64,000 bases of DNA from Sinomonas atrocyanea (lineage in GTDB: Bacteria; Actinomycetota; Actinomycetes; Actinomycetales; Micrococcaceae). The position numbers were made by a program, and so were the translations under genes. A model generated the notes under the pieces. The model made no database searches. It was not told where the DNA came from and saw only the letters and a program-made list of their open reading frames with translations. This document shows positions 1 through 11,924 of this stretch, piece after piece. Location: positions 186,001 through 250,000 of the forward strand of contig NZ_JAUSTE010000004.1 in NCBI RefSeq assembly GCF_030812675.1. The letters run 5' to 3'. How positions within the stretch are numbered: position 1 is the stretch's first letter; the number at the start of each line of letters is the position of its first letter.

Positions 1-260
1 GACTCGGCGATCTCGCAGTTCAGCGCGAGGCCGATCTTGATGCTCGACTCCACCGCGGCCCGGTTCACGACCGGCAGCACGCCGGGCATGCCGAGGTCCA
101 CCTCGTTGACGTCCGAGTTGGGCTCGTCGCCGAAGACGTTCGGGGCCGAGGAGAACATCTTGGTCTTCGTGTTGAGCTCGACGTGGACCTCGAAGCCGAG
201 GACCGGGTCGAACTTCTCCATGGCCGTCTCGAAGGACAGGACGGTCTGCGTGGCTGCCAT
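1..260 (-). CDS. gatB: Asp-tRNA(Asn)/Glu-tRNA(Gln) amidotransferase subunit B, N-terminal part
   Basis: GatB is the ATP-dependent kinase and tRNA-binding subunit of GatCAB, which converts misacylated Glu-tRNA(Gln) or Asp-tRNA(Asn) to the amidated form. Only about 86 N-terminal residues are in the window; the frame runs past base 1 without a stop. The translation contains [17 protein letters not shown] followed by the [10 protein letters not shown] stretch, which is the family signature. The ATG at 260-258 lies two bases after the gatA stop, so it is cotranscribed as gatC-gatA-gatB. Partial only because of the window edge. Confidence 0.95.
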   Translation of the reverse strand, partial: MAATQTVLSFETAMEKFDPVLGFEVHVELNTKTKMFSSAPNVFGDEPNSDVNEVDLGMPGVLPVVNRAAVESSIKIGLALNCEIAE

Positions 261-262
261 CT

Positions 263-1864
263 CTACTTCACTCCTGCGTTGGTCTCGGCGGACTGCCCGA
301 CGTTCGCACGGGCGCCCAGCGCCGGCGCCTTCGCGAGCAGCGGGCCGCCCCACTGCGCCTCGAGCAGCGACTCGAGGGCCGCGCCGACCTGGTACAGGCG
401 GGCGTCCTCGCGGGCCGGGGCGAGGATCTGGAGGCCGGCGGGAAGGCCGTCCTCGTCGGCGAGGCCGCTCGGGATGGACAGGCCCGGGACCCCGGCCAGG
501 TTGGCGGGGATGGTCGCGACGTCGTTGAGGTACATCGCCAGCGGGTCGTCCAGCTTCTCCCCCAGCGGGAACGCCGTGGTCGGCGCCGTCGGGGAGATGA
601 GCACGTCCGCCTGGGCGAACGCGGCGTCGAAGTCGCGCTGGATGAGCGTGCGGACCTTCTGCGCCGAGCCGTAGTACGCGTCGTAGTAGCCCGCCGAGAG
701 CGCGTAGGTGCCCAGGATGATGCGGCGCTTCGCCTCGTCGCCGAAACCGGCGGCGCGGGTCGCGGCCATCACGCGCTCGATCGTCATGGGGCCGTCCTGG
801 GGCAGGACGCGCAGTCCGTACCGGACGCCGTCGAACTTCGCGAGGTTGCTCGAGACCTCGCTCGGCATGATCAGGTAGTAGGCGCCGAGGGCGTACTTGA
901 AGTTGGGGCAGGAGACCTCGACGATCTGCGCGCCGGCCCCCCTGAGCAGTTCGAGGGAGTCGCGGAAGCGGGCTTCCACGCCGGCCTGGTAGCCCTCCCC
1001 GCCGAGCTCCTTCACGACGCCGATGCGCAGCCCCTTCAGGGAGCCCTCGGCGGAACCTGCCCGCGCCGCGGCGACGAGGGTGTCGAAGGAGTCGGTGAGC
1101 GACGTCGAGTCGAACGGGTCGTGGCCCCCGATGAGCTCTTGGAGCAGGGCGGCGTCGAGGACCGTGCGGGAGACCGGGCCGATCTGGTCCAGGCTCGAGG
1201 CCATGGCGATGGCCCCGTACCGGGACACCGCACCGTAGGTGGGCTTGACGCCGACCGTGCCGGTCACGGCGCCGGGCTGGCGGATCGAGCCGCCCGTGTC
1301 CGTGCCGAGGGCCAGCGGGGCCTCGAATGCCGCGACGGCCGCCGCGGAGCCGCCGCCCGAGCCGCCGGGGATGCGGTCCAGGTCCCACGGGTTGCGGGTG
1401 GGGCCGAACGCGGAGTGCTCGGTGGAGGAGCCCATGGCGAACTCGTCGAGGTTGGTCTTGCCGAGGATCGGGAGCTTCGCGGCCCGGATCTTCTTGATGA
1501 CGGTCGCGTCGTAGGGGCTCATCCAGCCCTCGAGGATGCGGGAGCCCGCCGTCGTGGGCTGGCCCTTCGTGACGATGAGGTCCTTGATCGCGATCGGAAC
1601 GCCCGCGAGCGGGTGGAGGGCGGCGGCGTCGTCCCCTCCGGAGGCGCGGATCGCGTCGACCTCGCGGGCGACGCCGAGCGCCTCCTCCGTGTTGACGTGC
1701 AGGAAGGCGTGGACTCCGCGCTCCCCGCCGTCGACCTCGGCGATGCGGTCGAGGTGCGCCCGCGTGACCTCCTCGGAGGAGACCTCCTTGGCCGCGAGCT
1801 TCCCGGCGAGGGCCGAGGCGCTGGACGTGATGAGCTCGTTGAGCTGGCTGTCGTTGGTGCCCAT
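263..1864 (-). CDS. gatA: Asp-tRNA(Asn)/Glu-tRNA(Gln) amidotransferase subunit A
   Basis: GatA is the amidase subunit that hydrolyses glutamine (or asparagine) to supply ammonia to GatB. It has 533 residues, slightly longer than the usual 480-500. The amidase-signature triad is visible: Lys94 in [11 protein letters not shown], cis-Ser169 in [11 protein letters not shown] and nucleophile Ser193 in [12 protein letters not shown]. The GGSGGGS form instead of GGSSGGS leaves both catalytic serines in place. The ATG at 1864 follows the gatC stop by 4 bases, consistent with one operon. A duplicated unrelated amidase is unlikely given gatC and gatB on either side. Confidence 0.97.
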   Translation of the reverse strand: MGTNDSQLNELITSSASALAGKLAAKEVSSEEVTRAHLDRIAEVDGGERGVHAFLHVNTEEALGVAREVDAIRASGGDDAAALHPLAGVPIAIKDLIVTKGQPTTAGSRILEGWMSPYDATVIKKIRAAKLPILGKTNLDEFAMGSSTEHSAFGPTRNPWDLDRIPGGSGGGSAAAVAAFEAPLALGTDTGGSIRQPGAVTGTVGVKPTYGAVSRYGAIAMASSLDQIGPVSRTVLDAALLQELIGGHDPFDSTSLTDSFDTLVAAARAGSAEGSLKGLRIGVVKELGGEGYQAGVEARFRDSLELLRGAGAQIVEVSCPNFKYALGAYYLIMPSEVSSNLAKFDGVRYGLRVLPQDGPMTIERVMAATRAAGFGDEAKRRIILGTYALSAGYYDAYYGSAQKVRTLIQRDFDAAFAQADVLISPTAPTTAFPLGEKLDDPLAMYLNDVATIPANLAGVPGLSIPSGLADEDGLPAGLQILAPAREDARLYQVGAALESLLEAQWGGPLLAKAPALGARANVGQSAETNAGVK

Positions 1865-1868
1865 GGGC

Positions 1869-2165
1869 TTACTCCTCGTCCAGGATGGCCGGGACCTTGA
1901 AGCGGTCCAGGTCTGAATCGGGGGCGCCGGAGAGCGCCTCGGCCGGGGTGAGGACGTGGCCCACGACGTCCTCGCGGAAGACGTTCTGCAGCGGGATCGG
2001 GTGGCTCGTGGCCGGGACGTCGGGGCCCGCGGCCTCGCTCACGCTCTTGACGGCGTCCACGATGTGGGCCAGTTCGCCCGCCATCTTGTCCAGCTCCGCC
2101 TCGCTCATCTCGATCCGCGCGAGCTGCGCGAGGTGCGCAACGTCGTCGCGAGTGATCTCAGCCAT
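1869..2165 (-). CDS. gatC: Asp-tRNA(Asn)/Glu-tRNA(Gln) amidotransferase subunit C
   Basis: Small 98-residue subunit that wraps around GatA and stabilises the GatAB interface. The start [20 protein letters not shown] and the C-terminal [20 protein letters not shown] segment match the family in order and length. The ATG at 2165-2163 has a GGGAG ribosome-binding site a few bases upstream. It is the first gene of gatCAB. The roughly 77 bases between it and the upstream GNAT gene show no clear hairpin, so either a gatC promoter or read-through is possible. Confidence 0.95.
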   Translation of the reverse strand: MAEITRDDVAHLAQLARIEMSEAELDKMAGELAHIVDAVKSVSEAAGPDVPATSHPIPLQNVFREDVVGHVLTPAEALSGAPDSDLDRFKVPAILDEE

Positions 2166-2242
2166 GGATCTCCCTGTGAAAGGTGGTTAGAAGGTTCGCG
2201 ATCCAGTCTAGTCGCGCGGCAGACGGGCCCGCCCCGGCGCGG

Positions 2243-2736
2243 TCAGAGGCGCTTGACGTACACCGGGAGCATGATGTCGGTCCCGGCGACGGGCCAGTCC
2301 CGCTCGGGCGCGCGCTCATAGCCCAGCCGCGGGTAGAGCGCGTTCGGCGCCTCCCAGCCCTCCCCCGTGGTGAGCACGACGGCGGTCGCGGCCGCGCGCC
2401 GGGCCCTCGCCTCGACCTCCCGCACGAGGGCCGTCCCGGCCCCGGACCGCTGGACAGCGGGGTCCACGACGAGGAGGCGGAACTCGAACTCTCCCGGGCG
2501 TGCGATCTGGTCGAAGCCGTCGCCGTGCGCCATGACGGTCACGGATCCGACGACCCGCCCGTCCCGGACGGCGACGAGGACCGTGCCCCGCGCCGCCCGG
2601 AAGGCCACATCCGCGATGTGCTGCATGTACGGGTGGTCGGCGCTCTCGAAGTAGCCCGGGCCGAGGTAGGCGGCCTCGGCGATCCGGGCGATCTCCGGGT
2701 AGTCGGCGGGGGTGGCCTCGCGGACGGTGAGGCCCG

Positions 2737-2740
<4 letters not shown>
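2243..2740 (-). CDS. GNAT family N-acetyltransferase
   Basis: Probable acetyl-CoA-dependent N-acetyltransferase of 165 residues; the acceptor substrate cannot be told from sequence. The GNAT core is visible: VREATPADYPEIARIAEAAY at the N terminus, the LLVDPAVQRSGAGTALV motif A (acetyl-CoA pyrophosphate loop R/Q-x-x-G-x-G/A), and the C-terminal NALYPRLGYERAPER strand. Its ATG overlaps the stop of the upstream phosphatase gene by 4 bases (ATGA), so it is translationally coupled to that gene and ligA. No membrane segment or signal peptide. Confidence 0.85.
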
Positions 2741-6110
<3,370 letters not shown>

Positions 6111-6112
6111 CT

Positions 6113-6144
6113 AGAGGCCCCGCAGCGTGTGCTGCGGGGCCTCT
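6113..6144 (-). terminator. Hairpin terminator downstream of the WXG100 gene
   Basis: A 14-bp perfect stem (6113-6126 with 6131-6144) with a four-base loop GTGT, starting 15 bases beyond the stop of the WXG100 gene. No T-tract follows on the minus strand, which is common for actinobacterial terminators. Confidence 0.75.
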
Positions 6145-6158
6145 CATGCTGGAGGCCG

Positions 6159-6443
6159 CTAGTGCAGGCTGCTGGAGGTCTGCTCCTGCGCCGTGGCGTT
6201 GGTGTTCATGGTGCGCGAGGCGTCGCGCAGCTGCTCGACGAGCTTGGCCAGGGACTTCATGCCCGTGGACTGCCACTCGCCCTTGAACTGCTCGGCGTCG
6301 CGGCCGGCCCAGTTCGCCGGGATGTTGTTGTTGATCAGCGCATTGAGGTTGTTCTTGATCTGGTCCACCTCGTTGGCCTTCGCGTCGAACTGCTTCGCGA
6401 CACCGCGGAGCTCGGCAACGTTGGCGCCCTGCTGAATAGCCAT
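6159..6443 (-). CDS. WXG100 family type VII secretion target
   Basis: 94-residue ESAT-6-like helical-hairpin protein, normally secreted as a dimer by the type VII pathway. The central turn NNIPANWAGRDAEQFKGEW carries the W-x-G motif (WAG); both flanking segments are helical, and there are no cysteines and no signal peptide. The C terminus NTNATAQEQTSSSLH lacks an obvious YxxxD/E export signal, so it may act as a homodimer in the manner of Firmicutes EsxA. It has its own promoter (TATAGC box at 6501-6496) and a GGAAGGG ribosome-binding site. The EssC-type ATPase gene lies 97 bases upstream on the same strand. Confidence 0.9.
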   Translation of the reverse strand: MAIQQGANVAELRGVAKQFDAKANEVDQIKNNLNALINNNIPANWAGRDAEQFKGEWQSTGMKSLAKLVEQLRDASRTMNTNATAQEQTSSSLH

Positions 6444-6495
6444 GGTCTTCCCTTCCGTCCTGCCCCTCGGGCTTCCCCCGTGGACTTGGCTCCAC

Positions 6496-6538
6496 GCTAT
6501 ACGCCGCCCCGCACCCGGCGCGATGGGGACTCCTCCCC
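6496..6538 (-). promoter_or_regulatory. Promoter of the WXG100 gene with a GGGGA-N4-TCCCC palindrome
   Basis: On the minus strand a TATAGC -10-like box lies at 6501-6496, about 52 bases before the start codon. Upstream, at 6525-6538, is the palindrome GGGGA-CTCC-TCCCC (plus-strand reading), preceded by CGAT. The same arrangement, including CGAT, is found upstream of moxR at 22825-22838. Its place just upstream of the expected -35 region suggests an activator site; the regulator is unknown. Confidence 0.5.
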
Positions 6539-6540
6539 AC

Positions 6541-9500
6541 TCAGCCGGCCGAGAGGTCCTCGAACGCCGCCTGCACCTTGTACGCCCGTCCCCGCGCCAC
6601 GTAGAAGCCGCGTCCGGGGACGTACCGGGGATTCCGGATGCGCCCCAGGGACGTGTTCAGCAGCGAGTCGCCGTCCATCTCGGCGGGGTTGAGCAGCAGG
6701 CCCCGGCGTCCGTTCTTGAACGGCTGGGACAGGCTCCAGGCCGAGCCCCAGCCGGCGGTCTCGGACTCCCCGACGACCCACAGGCCCTCGCGGTCCATGG
6801 CCGTGATGAGCGCCGAGAGCCCGCTCTCGGCCAGCGTGGAGTCGAACTCGGGCAGGCCCTCGATGAAGAGCGCGAACTCGCGCACCCCCACGTCGAGCTG
6901 GAGCTCGTCCACGGCGGCGGACACGGCGTCCTCCCCGGTGAAGCTCGCGTCCCACAGGGGCAGGTTCGCCAGGGCAGACCTCCGGGCCCCCAGGTAGACC
7001 CTGCGGACGCCGGGCCGAGCCCGCCGCAGGCCGGCCGCGAGGGCCGCGAGCGCCGTCGTGCGCCCCGACCCGGGCGGCCCGGTGAGCATGAAGGCCCCCG
7101 AGGGATCGACGTAGAGCGGCTCGAGCAGCGAGTCCTCGAGGCCGAGCGCCACCCGTCCCGAGTCGGTCGGCAGCGCCGAGCCCGCGACGAGGTCCGGCAG
7201 CGTCCGCACGGGCGGCGCCTCGGGGACGCCCTGGCGGCGCATGGCCTCGGCGAGGCGGGTGATCTCGCGGGCCTGCAGCGCCACGTTGGCGTTCCCGCCG
7301 AGCACCCCCAGCTGGACCTCGAGGCCGTCGACCACGCCGCGGCCGGGAGGCGACTGCGGCGTGACCACGTCCTTGGGCTGGCCGAACATCAGGTAGTCGT
7401 CCTCGCCGGTCATGCGCAGGATGATCCGCTTCTGCACGCTCGAGGCGATCGAGGCCGGGATCGAATTGGTCCGGTCGCCGGTCATGACGAGGTGCACGCC
7501 GACGGCGCGCCCGTCGGAGGCGAGCTGCGTGAGCAGGTCGAACACCGGGCTGTCCGAGCTGTACTCGTACTGCTCGCGGAACGCCCCCATGCCGTCGATG
7601 AGGACGATGATGCGGGGCTCGTCGGGCCGGTCGGCGAGGCGCCGGTACTCGCCGATGCTCCCGGCCCTGGCGGCGGCGTACCGCTCGGACCGCTCGTCGA
7701 CGAGCCCGGAGAGGCGGCGCATGAGCCGGCCGACCCGCTCGGCGTCGTCCCCGTCGATCACGGCGCCCACATGCGGGAGCGCCTCGAGCATGTGCAGGCC
7801 GCGCGAGCCGGCGTCGATGCCGCAGACCTGCACGGGGCCGCCGCGCATGGTGATCGCCGCGGCGACCGCGACGGTGCGCAGGGCCGCCGACTTCCCGGAG
7901 CCGCCCGTGCCGTAGACGGCCATGTTCCCGTCCCGGTCCGGCTCGTAGGAGAACGTCGGCTGGCTCTGGTGCGCGGGGTCGTCGACGACTCCGAGCAGGA
8001 GCCGCTCGTCCGTGCGCGGATTGGGCAGGCGCGCCACATCGTAGGTCTGCGGCAGCTCGGCGAGCCACGGCTTGCGCGGCATCTCGAGCCCGATCCGGTC
8101 GGCCGCCGTCGAGATGGTGCGCACCATGCGCGCGATGTCGTTGGGCCCCTCGGCCTCGGGCTCGGCGTCCACGAGGTCCGCCGGCCGCTCCCACGCCGCG
8201 CCGGTGCCGAAGTCCATCTCGGCGATGTCGATGCGGGGCAGCGCGGGCCGCTCCGTGGTCCAGCCGGAGGCGTACCCGGTCTGGAAGCCCTGGATGCGGC
8301 CGGGGCCGGTCTTGGCGGCGCCGCGGCCGGGGATGCCCGGGTCGAAGTACGCCGCGGTCTTCTCCCCCAGGATGTCCTCGGAGTCGGCCTCGTCCGCCAT
8401 CCGCAGGGCGATGCGCAGGTTCGTGTTGGCGCGCAGGCTGTCCCTGATGACGCCGGCGGGCCGCTGCGTGGCGAGGATGAGGTGCAGGCCGAGGGACCGG
8501 CCGCGGGCGGCGACGTCCACGACCCCCTCGACGAACTCGGGGACCTCGGTGGCGAGGGCGGCGAACTCGTCCACCACGATGACGAGGTACGGCGGGGTGT
8601 CCGGGTCCGCGGCCCGCTCCATCGCGAGCAGGTCCTTGGCCTTCTTCCGGTTGAACAGGTGCTCGCGGTAGTGCAGCTCGGCACGAAGCGACGTGAGCGC
8701 GCGCCGCACGAGGTGCGGCGAGAGGTCCGTCACGAGCCCCACCGTGTGCGGGAGGCTCACGCAGTCGGCGAACGCGGCGCCGCCCTTGTAGTCCACGAAC
8801 AGGAACGTGACCCGGTCGGGGCTGTAGGCGCTGGCCATGCCGAGCACCCACGACTGCAGGAACTCGGACTTGCCCGCGCCGGTCGTGCCGCCCACGAGGG
8901 CGTGCGGGCCCTCGTTCTTCAGGTCGAGGAAGAACTGCTCCACGCCCTTCGAGCCCACGAGCGCGCGCAGGGTGCCCTTCGCCTTCGGGTTGGCCACGGC
9001 GGAGGCGCGCACCGAGTTGGACTGCTGCCAGCGCTCGGCGACCGTGCCGGCGTCGTCCGCGATCTCCGCGCCGGCGAGCGTCACGTAGGAGACGCTGCGC
9101 GGGAGGTCGGAGTCGTCGTCGACCGGCTTGCCCACGTCGACGATGGGGGTGAGCATCCGGCCGAGCTGGACGGCGAGCGCCTCGTCGACGCTCTCACAGC
9201 TGACCGGGTAGGTGTGCCGCCCGAGGCGGACCTGGCCGCTCGTGGCGCCGTGCTCGCCGTCGACCACGATGAAGTCGCGGCAGCACTGCGGCAGCTGCTC
9301 GGCGCCGGCCGCGACCCACACGACGTGGAGGCCCACGTCCGGGCCGAGTTCGGCGATGCGGGTGAGCCGCCCCCGGTCCACCGGGGCATCGTCCTCGACG
9401 AGGACGACGACGGTCGGCACGATCGGCTCGGACGTCCCGTCCTGCTCCTCCCGCACTGCCCCGCGCCGTCCCGCAGCGCCGCCCGCGGGGCCGCCCTGCC

Positions 9501-11082
9501 CGTCCGGACCGGCGGTGCGGACGGCGAGCAGGTCCTCGAGCCGGGTGAGCAGGAGCATCCCGGCCGCAGACCCGGCGGCGAGGTGGTCGCCGGTGAGGGG
9601 CGAGTGGGAGGAGCCCACGTGCGGGAGCCACTGGAGCCACTCCCAGCGTTCCTTGGACCCGTGCGATGCCAGCCCGGCGATCACGACCTCTGCGGGCGAG
9701 TGGAGTCCTGCGATCTGCAGCAGGATGCCGCGGGCCACGTTCTCGACGAGGCCGCGCGGGCCGGCGACCCCGAGGCCGCCGCCCTGCCGCAGGCTCGCCG
9801 TGACCGGCACGGCGTCGAGCACCGCGAAGCGGCCCTGCGCCTCGTGGAGGCGGCGCGTGAACTCGGGCAGCGTCCGGCCCTCGGGCGGGACCGTGACGCT
9901 GACCCGGCTGGGCACGGTGCCCAGCCCCAGCCGCACCGTGAGGAACTCGCGGTGCTCGGGGGCGTGGGTCCACAGCAGCGGCCCGAGCCGGTAGATGGAC
10001 TCCACGGTCTCCGCGACCGAGGGCGCCTCCTGGAGCCGCACGGCCCGCTCGACCGTCTGCAGCTCGGTGATCTGGCGCCCGAATTCCGCGAGCCGCTCCT
10101 CGAAGAGCCTGGTCTCCTCGCGGAGCTCGCGCCTGGCGTGGCGGCGGTACTCGAACCACATGCCCACCGCGAACAGGGGCATCATCGCCATGAACACGAT
10201 GGAGACGACGCTCTGCAGGACCATGAACATCACGGCGCCCATGAGGACCGGCACGAAGAGCATGACGATCGGGAACGGCTGCGTGGTGGGCCGCTGCGGC
10301 CCCTCCGGCAGCTCGCGCGCCTGCGGGGGGAACCTCGGCACCACCCGCGGGGAGCGGTTGAACGGCACGAGCGGGGAGGTCTGGGTGCGCCCGGCGCTGT
10401 GGCCCAGGCCGACCACGGACACGGTGGAGTCCCCGAGGGTCACCGCGTCCGAGGAGGACAGCACGGCCTTGGAGACGGTGAGCCCGTCCATGACGAGCCC
10501 GTTGGACGAGTTCAGGTCCGCGATCTCGATGGTCTCGCCCACCGTGATCCGCGCGTGCCGCTTGGAGACGAGCGGGTCGCCGAGGGCCACGTCGGCGCCG
10601 GCGCCGCGGCCGATCAGGCTCGCCCCGACCGGAAGGGAGAACTCCTTGCCGGCGTCCGGGCCGGAGACCACGCGCAGGGTCGCCGCTGCCGGTCCGCGGT
10701 CGACGGCGGTCACCCGCCCGCCGCTGTCCGGGCCGGGCGCGCCGTGGCCGGCCGCCCGGTCCGATGCCCCGCGCACGGCGACCCGCGAGAGCGAGACGGT
10801 CGAGCCCTGCCGGAGGCCCGATTCGAGGAAGGTCCCCTCGGGGTCGAGGACGCGGCCGGTCATGCCGCCCGCGAGGACGGACTCCTCGACGCGGAGGGTC
10901 AGGCCGGCCAGAGCGCCGGCCTCGGCCCCTGCACGCCCGGCCCCCTGGTGCTCGGCGGCCCGCGCCGGGTCGGCGAGCCACAGCTCGCGGGCCACGTCGC
11001 CCACCGAGGCGAGGCCGTCCACGGTCACGGCCAGGTCCACCGCGGGCTCCGGATCCCGCCGCAGCGTCAGTCTGATCCGCAC
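6541..11082 (-). CDS. essC: Type VII secretion FtsK/SpoIIIE-type ATPase (EssC-like)
   Basis: Membrane-anchored motor of a type VII-like secretion system, 1513 residues. Order: an N-terminal small fold; an FHA domain at about 130-215 (GRGAGADVALGDPLVSKRHA, then LNSSNG); two adjacent transmembrane helices at about 270-315; then three FtsK-like ATPase modules. Module 1 is canonical (Walker A GGTTGAGKS near 730, Walker B YLVIVVDEFAAL near 836). Module 2 has GTGGSGKS and IIVLIDGMG. Module 3 has GPPGSGRTT, with Arg for the Walker Lys, and FIEG instead of a Walker B Asp. The single polypeptide with an N-terminal FHA resembles Firmicutes EssC rather than mycobacterial EccCa/Cb. GTG start directly abuts the stop of the upstream FHA gene. 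Confidence 0.92.
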   Translation of the reverse strand: MRIRLTLRRDPEPAVDLAVTVDGLASVGDVARELWLADPARAAEHQGAGRAGAEAGALAGLTLRVEESVLAGGMTGRVLDPEGTFLESGLRQGSTVSLSRVAVRGASDRAAGHGAPGPDSGGRVTAVDRGPAAATLRVVSGPDAGKEFSLPVGASLIGRGAGADVALGDPLVSKRHARITVGETIEIADLNSSNGLVMDGLTVSKAVLSSSDAVTLGDSTVSVVGLGHSAGRTQTSPLVPFNRSPRVVPRFPPQARELPEGPQRPTTQPFPIVMLFVPVLMGAVMFMVLQSVVSIVFMAMMPLFAVGMWFEYRRHARRELREETRLFEERLAEFGRQITELQTVERAVRLQEAPSVAETVESIYRLGPLLWTHAPEHREFLTVRLGLGTVPSRVSVTVPPEGRTLPEFTRRLHEAQGRFAVLDAVPVTASLRQGGGLGVAGPRGLVENVARGILLQIAGLHSPAEVVIAGLASHGSKERWEWLQWLPHVGSSHSPLTGDHLAAGSAAGMLLLTRLEDLLAVRTAGPDGQGGPAGGAAGRRGAVREEQDGTSEPIVPTVVVLVEDDAPVDRGRLTRIAELGPDVGLHVVWVAAGAEQLPQCCRDFIVVDGEHGATSGQVRLGRHTYPVSCESVDEALAVQLGRMLTPIVDVGKPVDDDSDLPRSVSYVTLAGAEIADDAGTVAERWQQSNSVRASAVANPKAKGTLRALVGSKGVEQFFLDLKNEGPHALVGGTTGAGKSEFLQSWVLGMASAYSPDRVTFLFVDYKGGAAFADCVSLPHTVGLVTDLSPHLVRRALTSLRAELHYREHLFNRKKAKDLLAMERAADPDTPPYLVIVVDEFAALATEVPEFVEGVVDVAARGRSLGLHLILATQRPAGVIRDSLRANTNLRIALRMADEADSEDILGEKTAAYFDPGIPGRGAAKTGPGRIQGFQTGYASGWTTERPALPRIDIAEMDFGTGAAWERPADLVDAEPEAEGPNDIARMVRTISTAADRIGLEMPRKPWLAELPQTYDVARLPNPRTDERLLLGVVDDPAHQSQPTFSYEPDRDGNMAVYGTGGSGKSAALRTVAVAAAITMRGGPVQVCGIDAGSRGLHMLEALPHVGAVIDGDDAERVGRLMRRLSGLVDERSERYAAARAGSIGEYRRLADRPDEPRIIVLIDGMGAFREQYEYSSDSPVFDLLTQLASDGRAVGVHLVMTGDRTNSIPASIASSVQKRIILRMTGEDDYLMFGQPKDVVTPQSPPGRGVVDGLEVQLGVLGGNANVALQAREITRLAEAMRRQGVPEAPPVRTLPDLVAGSALPTDSGRVALGLEDSLLEPLYVDPSGAFMLTGPPGSGRTTALAALAAGLRRARPGVRRVYLGARRSALANLPLWDASFTGEDAVSAAVDELQLDVGVREFALFIEGLPEFDSTLAESGLSALITAMDREGLWVVGESETAGWGSAWSLSQPFKNGRRGLLLNPAEMDGDSLLNTSLGRIRNPRYVPGRGFYVARGRAYKVQAAFEDLSAG

Positions 11083-11853
11083 CTAGTCCCCCTCCGGCCC
11101 GTTCTGGCCGGGCGCCGCCGGGCCCGGGAGCGTCTCGGCCTGGGTCTTGAGGAGCACGAGGTCCTCGGCGGTGACGAGGTGCGAGCTCACCGCGTGCTCG
11201 ACGAGGCGGGCCCGGCGGTTGGTCGCCAGCTTCCCGCCGCCGGCCCGGAGGCCGACCACGCCCACGCGGTCGAGCTTGTCGCACACGTTGTCCAGCTTCC
11301 GGTTGAACTTGGTCAGCGCCCAGCCGAGCCGCCGCGCGGCGGCCGCGGAGGTGGGGATCGAGCTCAGGCCCGTCCCGTCGCGGCGCAGCATCGGCTCGGC
11401 GAGCGCGACGATCACCGCCTTCTGCGACTCGGTGAAGGTGATGGGGCCGATCGTCGTCTCCCCCGCGCCGCCCCCGTCCTCCTCGGGGTTCGCCTGCTGC
11501 CGGAACGCGGGGGTGCGCACGTGCACGGCGAACTCGTAGGTCGTGGACCCCGCGGTGAAGATGACGTTCGTGTGGCCGAATACGAGCGGGATCCGCGCGC
11601 CGGGGACCACCCAGGCCTGGAGGCCGCCGCTGACGTCCGCGACGGTGGCCGAGAGCAGCGACCCGACGTTGGAGAGCCACCAGATGCCGTCCACATGGGA
11701 GATCTCGAGGAACCGCCGGTGCAGGTAGGGGTTGTCGTCGACCTCGAGGTCGCCCTCCCTGCCGATCCCGAACACGCCGCCCGGGTCCGGGCGGTAGAGC
11801 TCGCCGCAGAAGTCCACGACGAGGTCGCCGGCCCCTGGTGTTCCTTGGTCCAT
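11083..11853 (-). CDS. FHA-domain protein with C-terminal helical/HTH-like region
   Basis: 256-residue cytosolic protein. The N-terminal half reads as an FHA-like fold (GVFGIGREGDLEVDDNPYLHRRFLEISHVDGIWWLSNVGS), which would bind phosphothreonine targets of the neighbouring kinase. The C-terminal half (TFTESQKAVIVALAEPMLRR then RLGWALTKFNRKLDNVCDKL) looks like a winged-helix or similar DNA/protein-binding segment. No membrane helix. Start at the ATG 11853; an upstream in-frame GTG at 11889 is possible. The gene sits between the kinase (71-base gap) and the essC gene (abutting). Role inferred as a phospho-dependent adaptor or regulator of the secretion cluster. Confidence 0.75.
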   Translation of the reverse strand: MDQGTPGAGDLVVDFCGELYRPDPGGVFGIGREGDLEVDDNPYLHRRFLEISHVDGIWWLSNVGSLLSATVADVSGGLQAWVVPGARIPLVFGHTNVIFTAGSTTYEFAVHVRTPAFRQQANPEEDGGGAGETTIGPITFTESQKAVIVALAEPMLRRDGTGLSSIPTSAAAARRLGWALTKFNRKLDNVCDKLDRVGVVGLRAGGGKLATNRRARLVEHAVSSHLVTAEDLVLLKTQAETLPGPAAPGQNGPEGD

Positions 11854-11924
11854 TCGTGTGCGCTCCGTCTCCCCAGTTCGGACAATCACATGGTTCCCGT
11901 GCCGCGTGGCGGCGCCGGGCAGTC

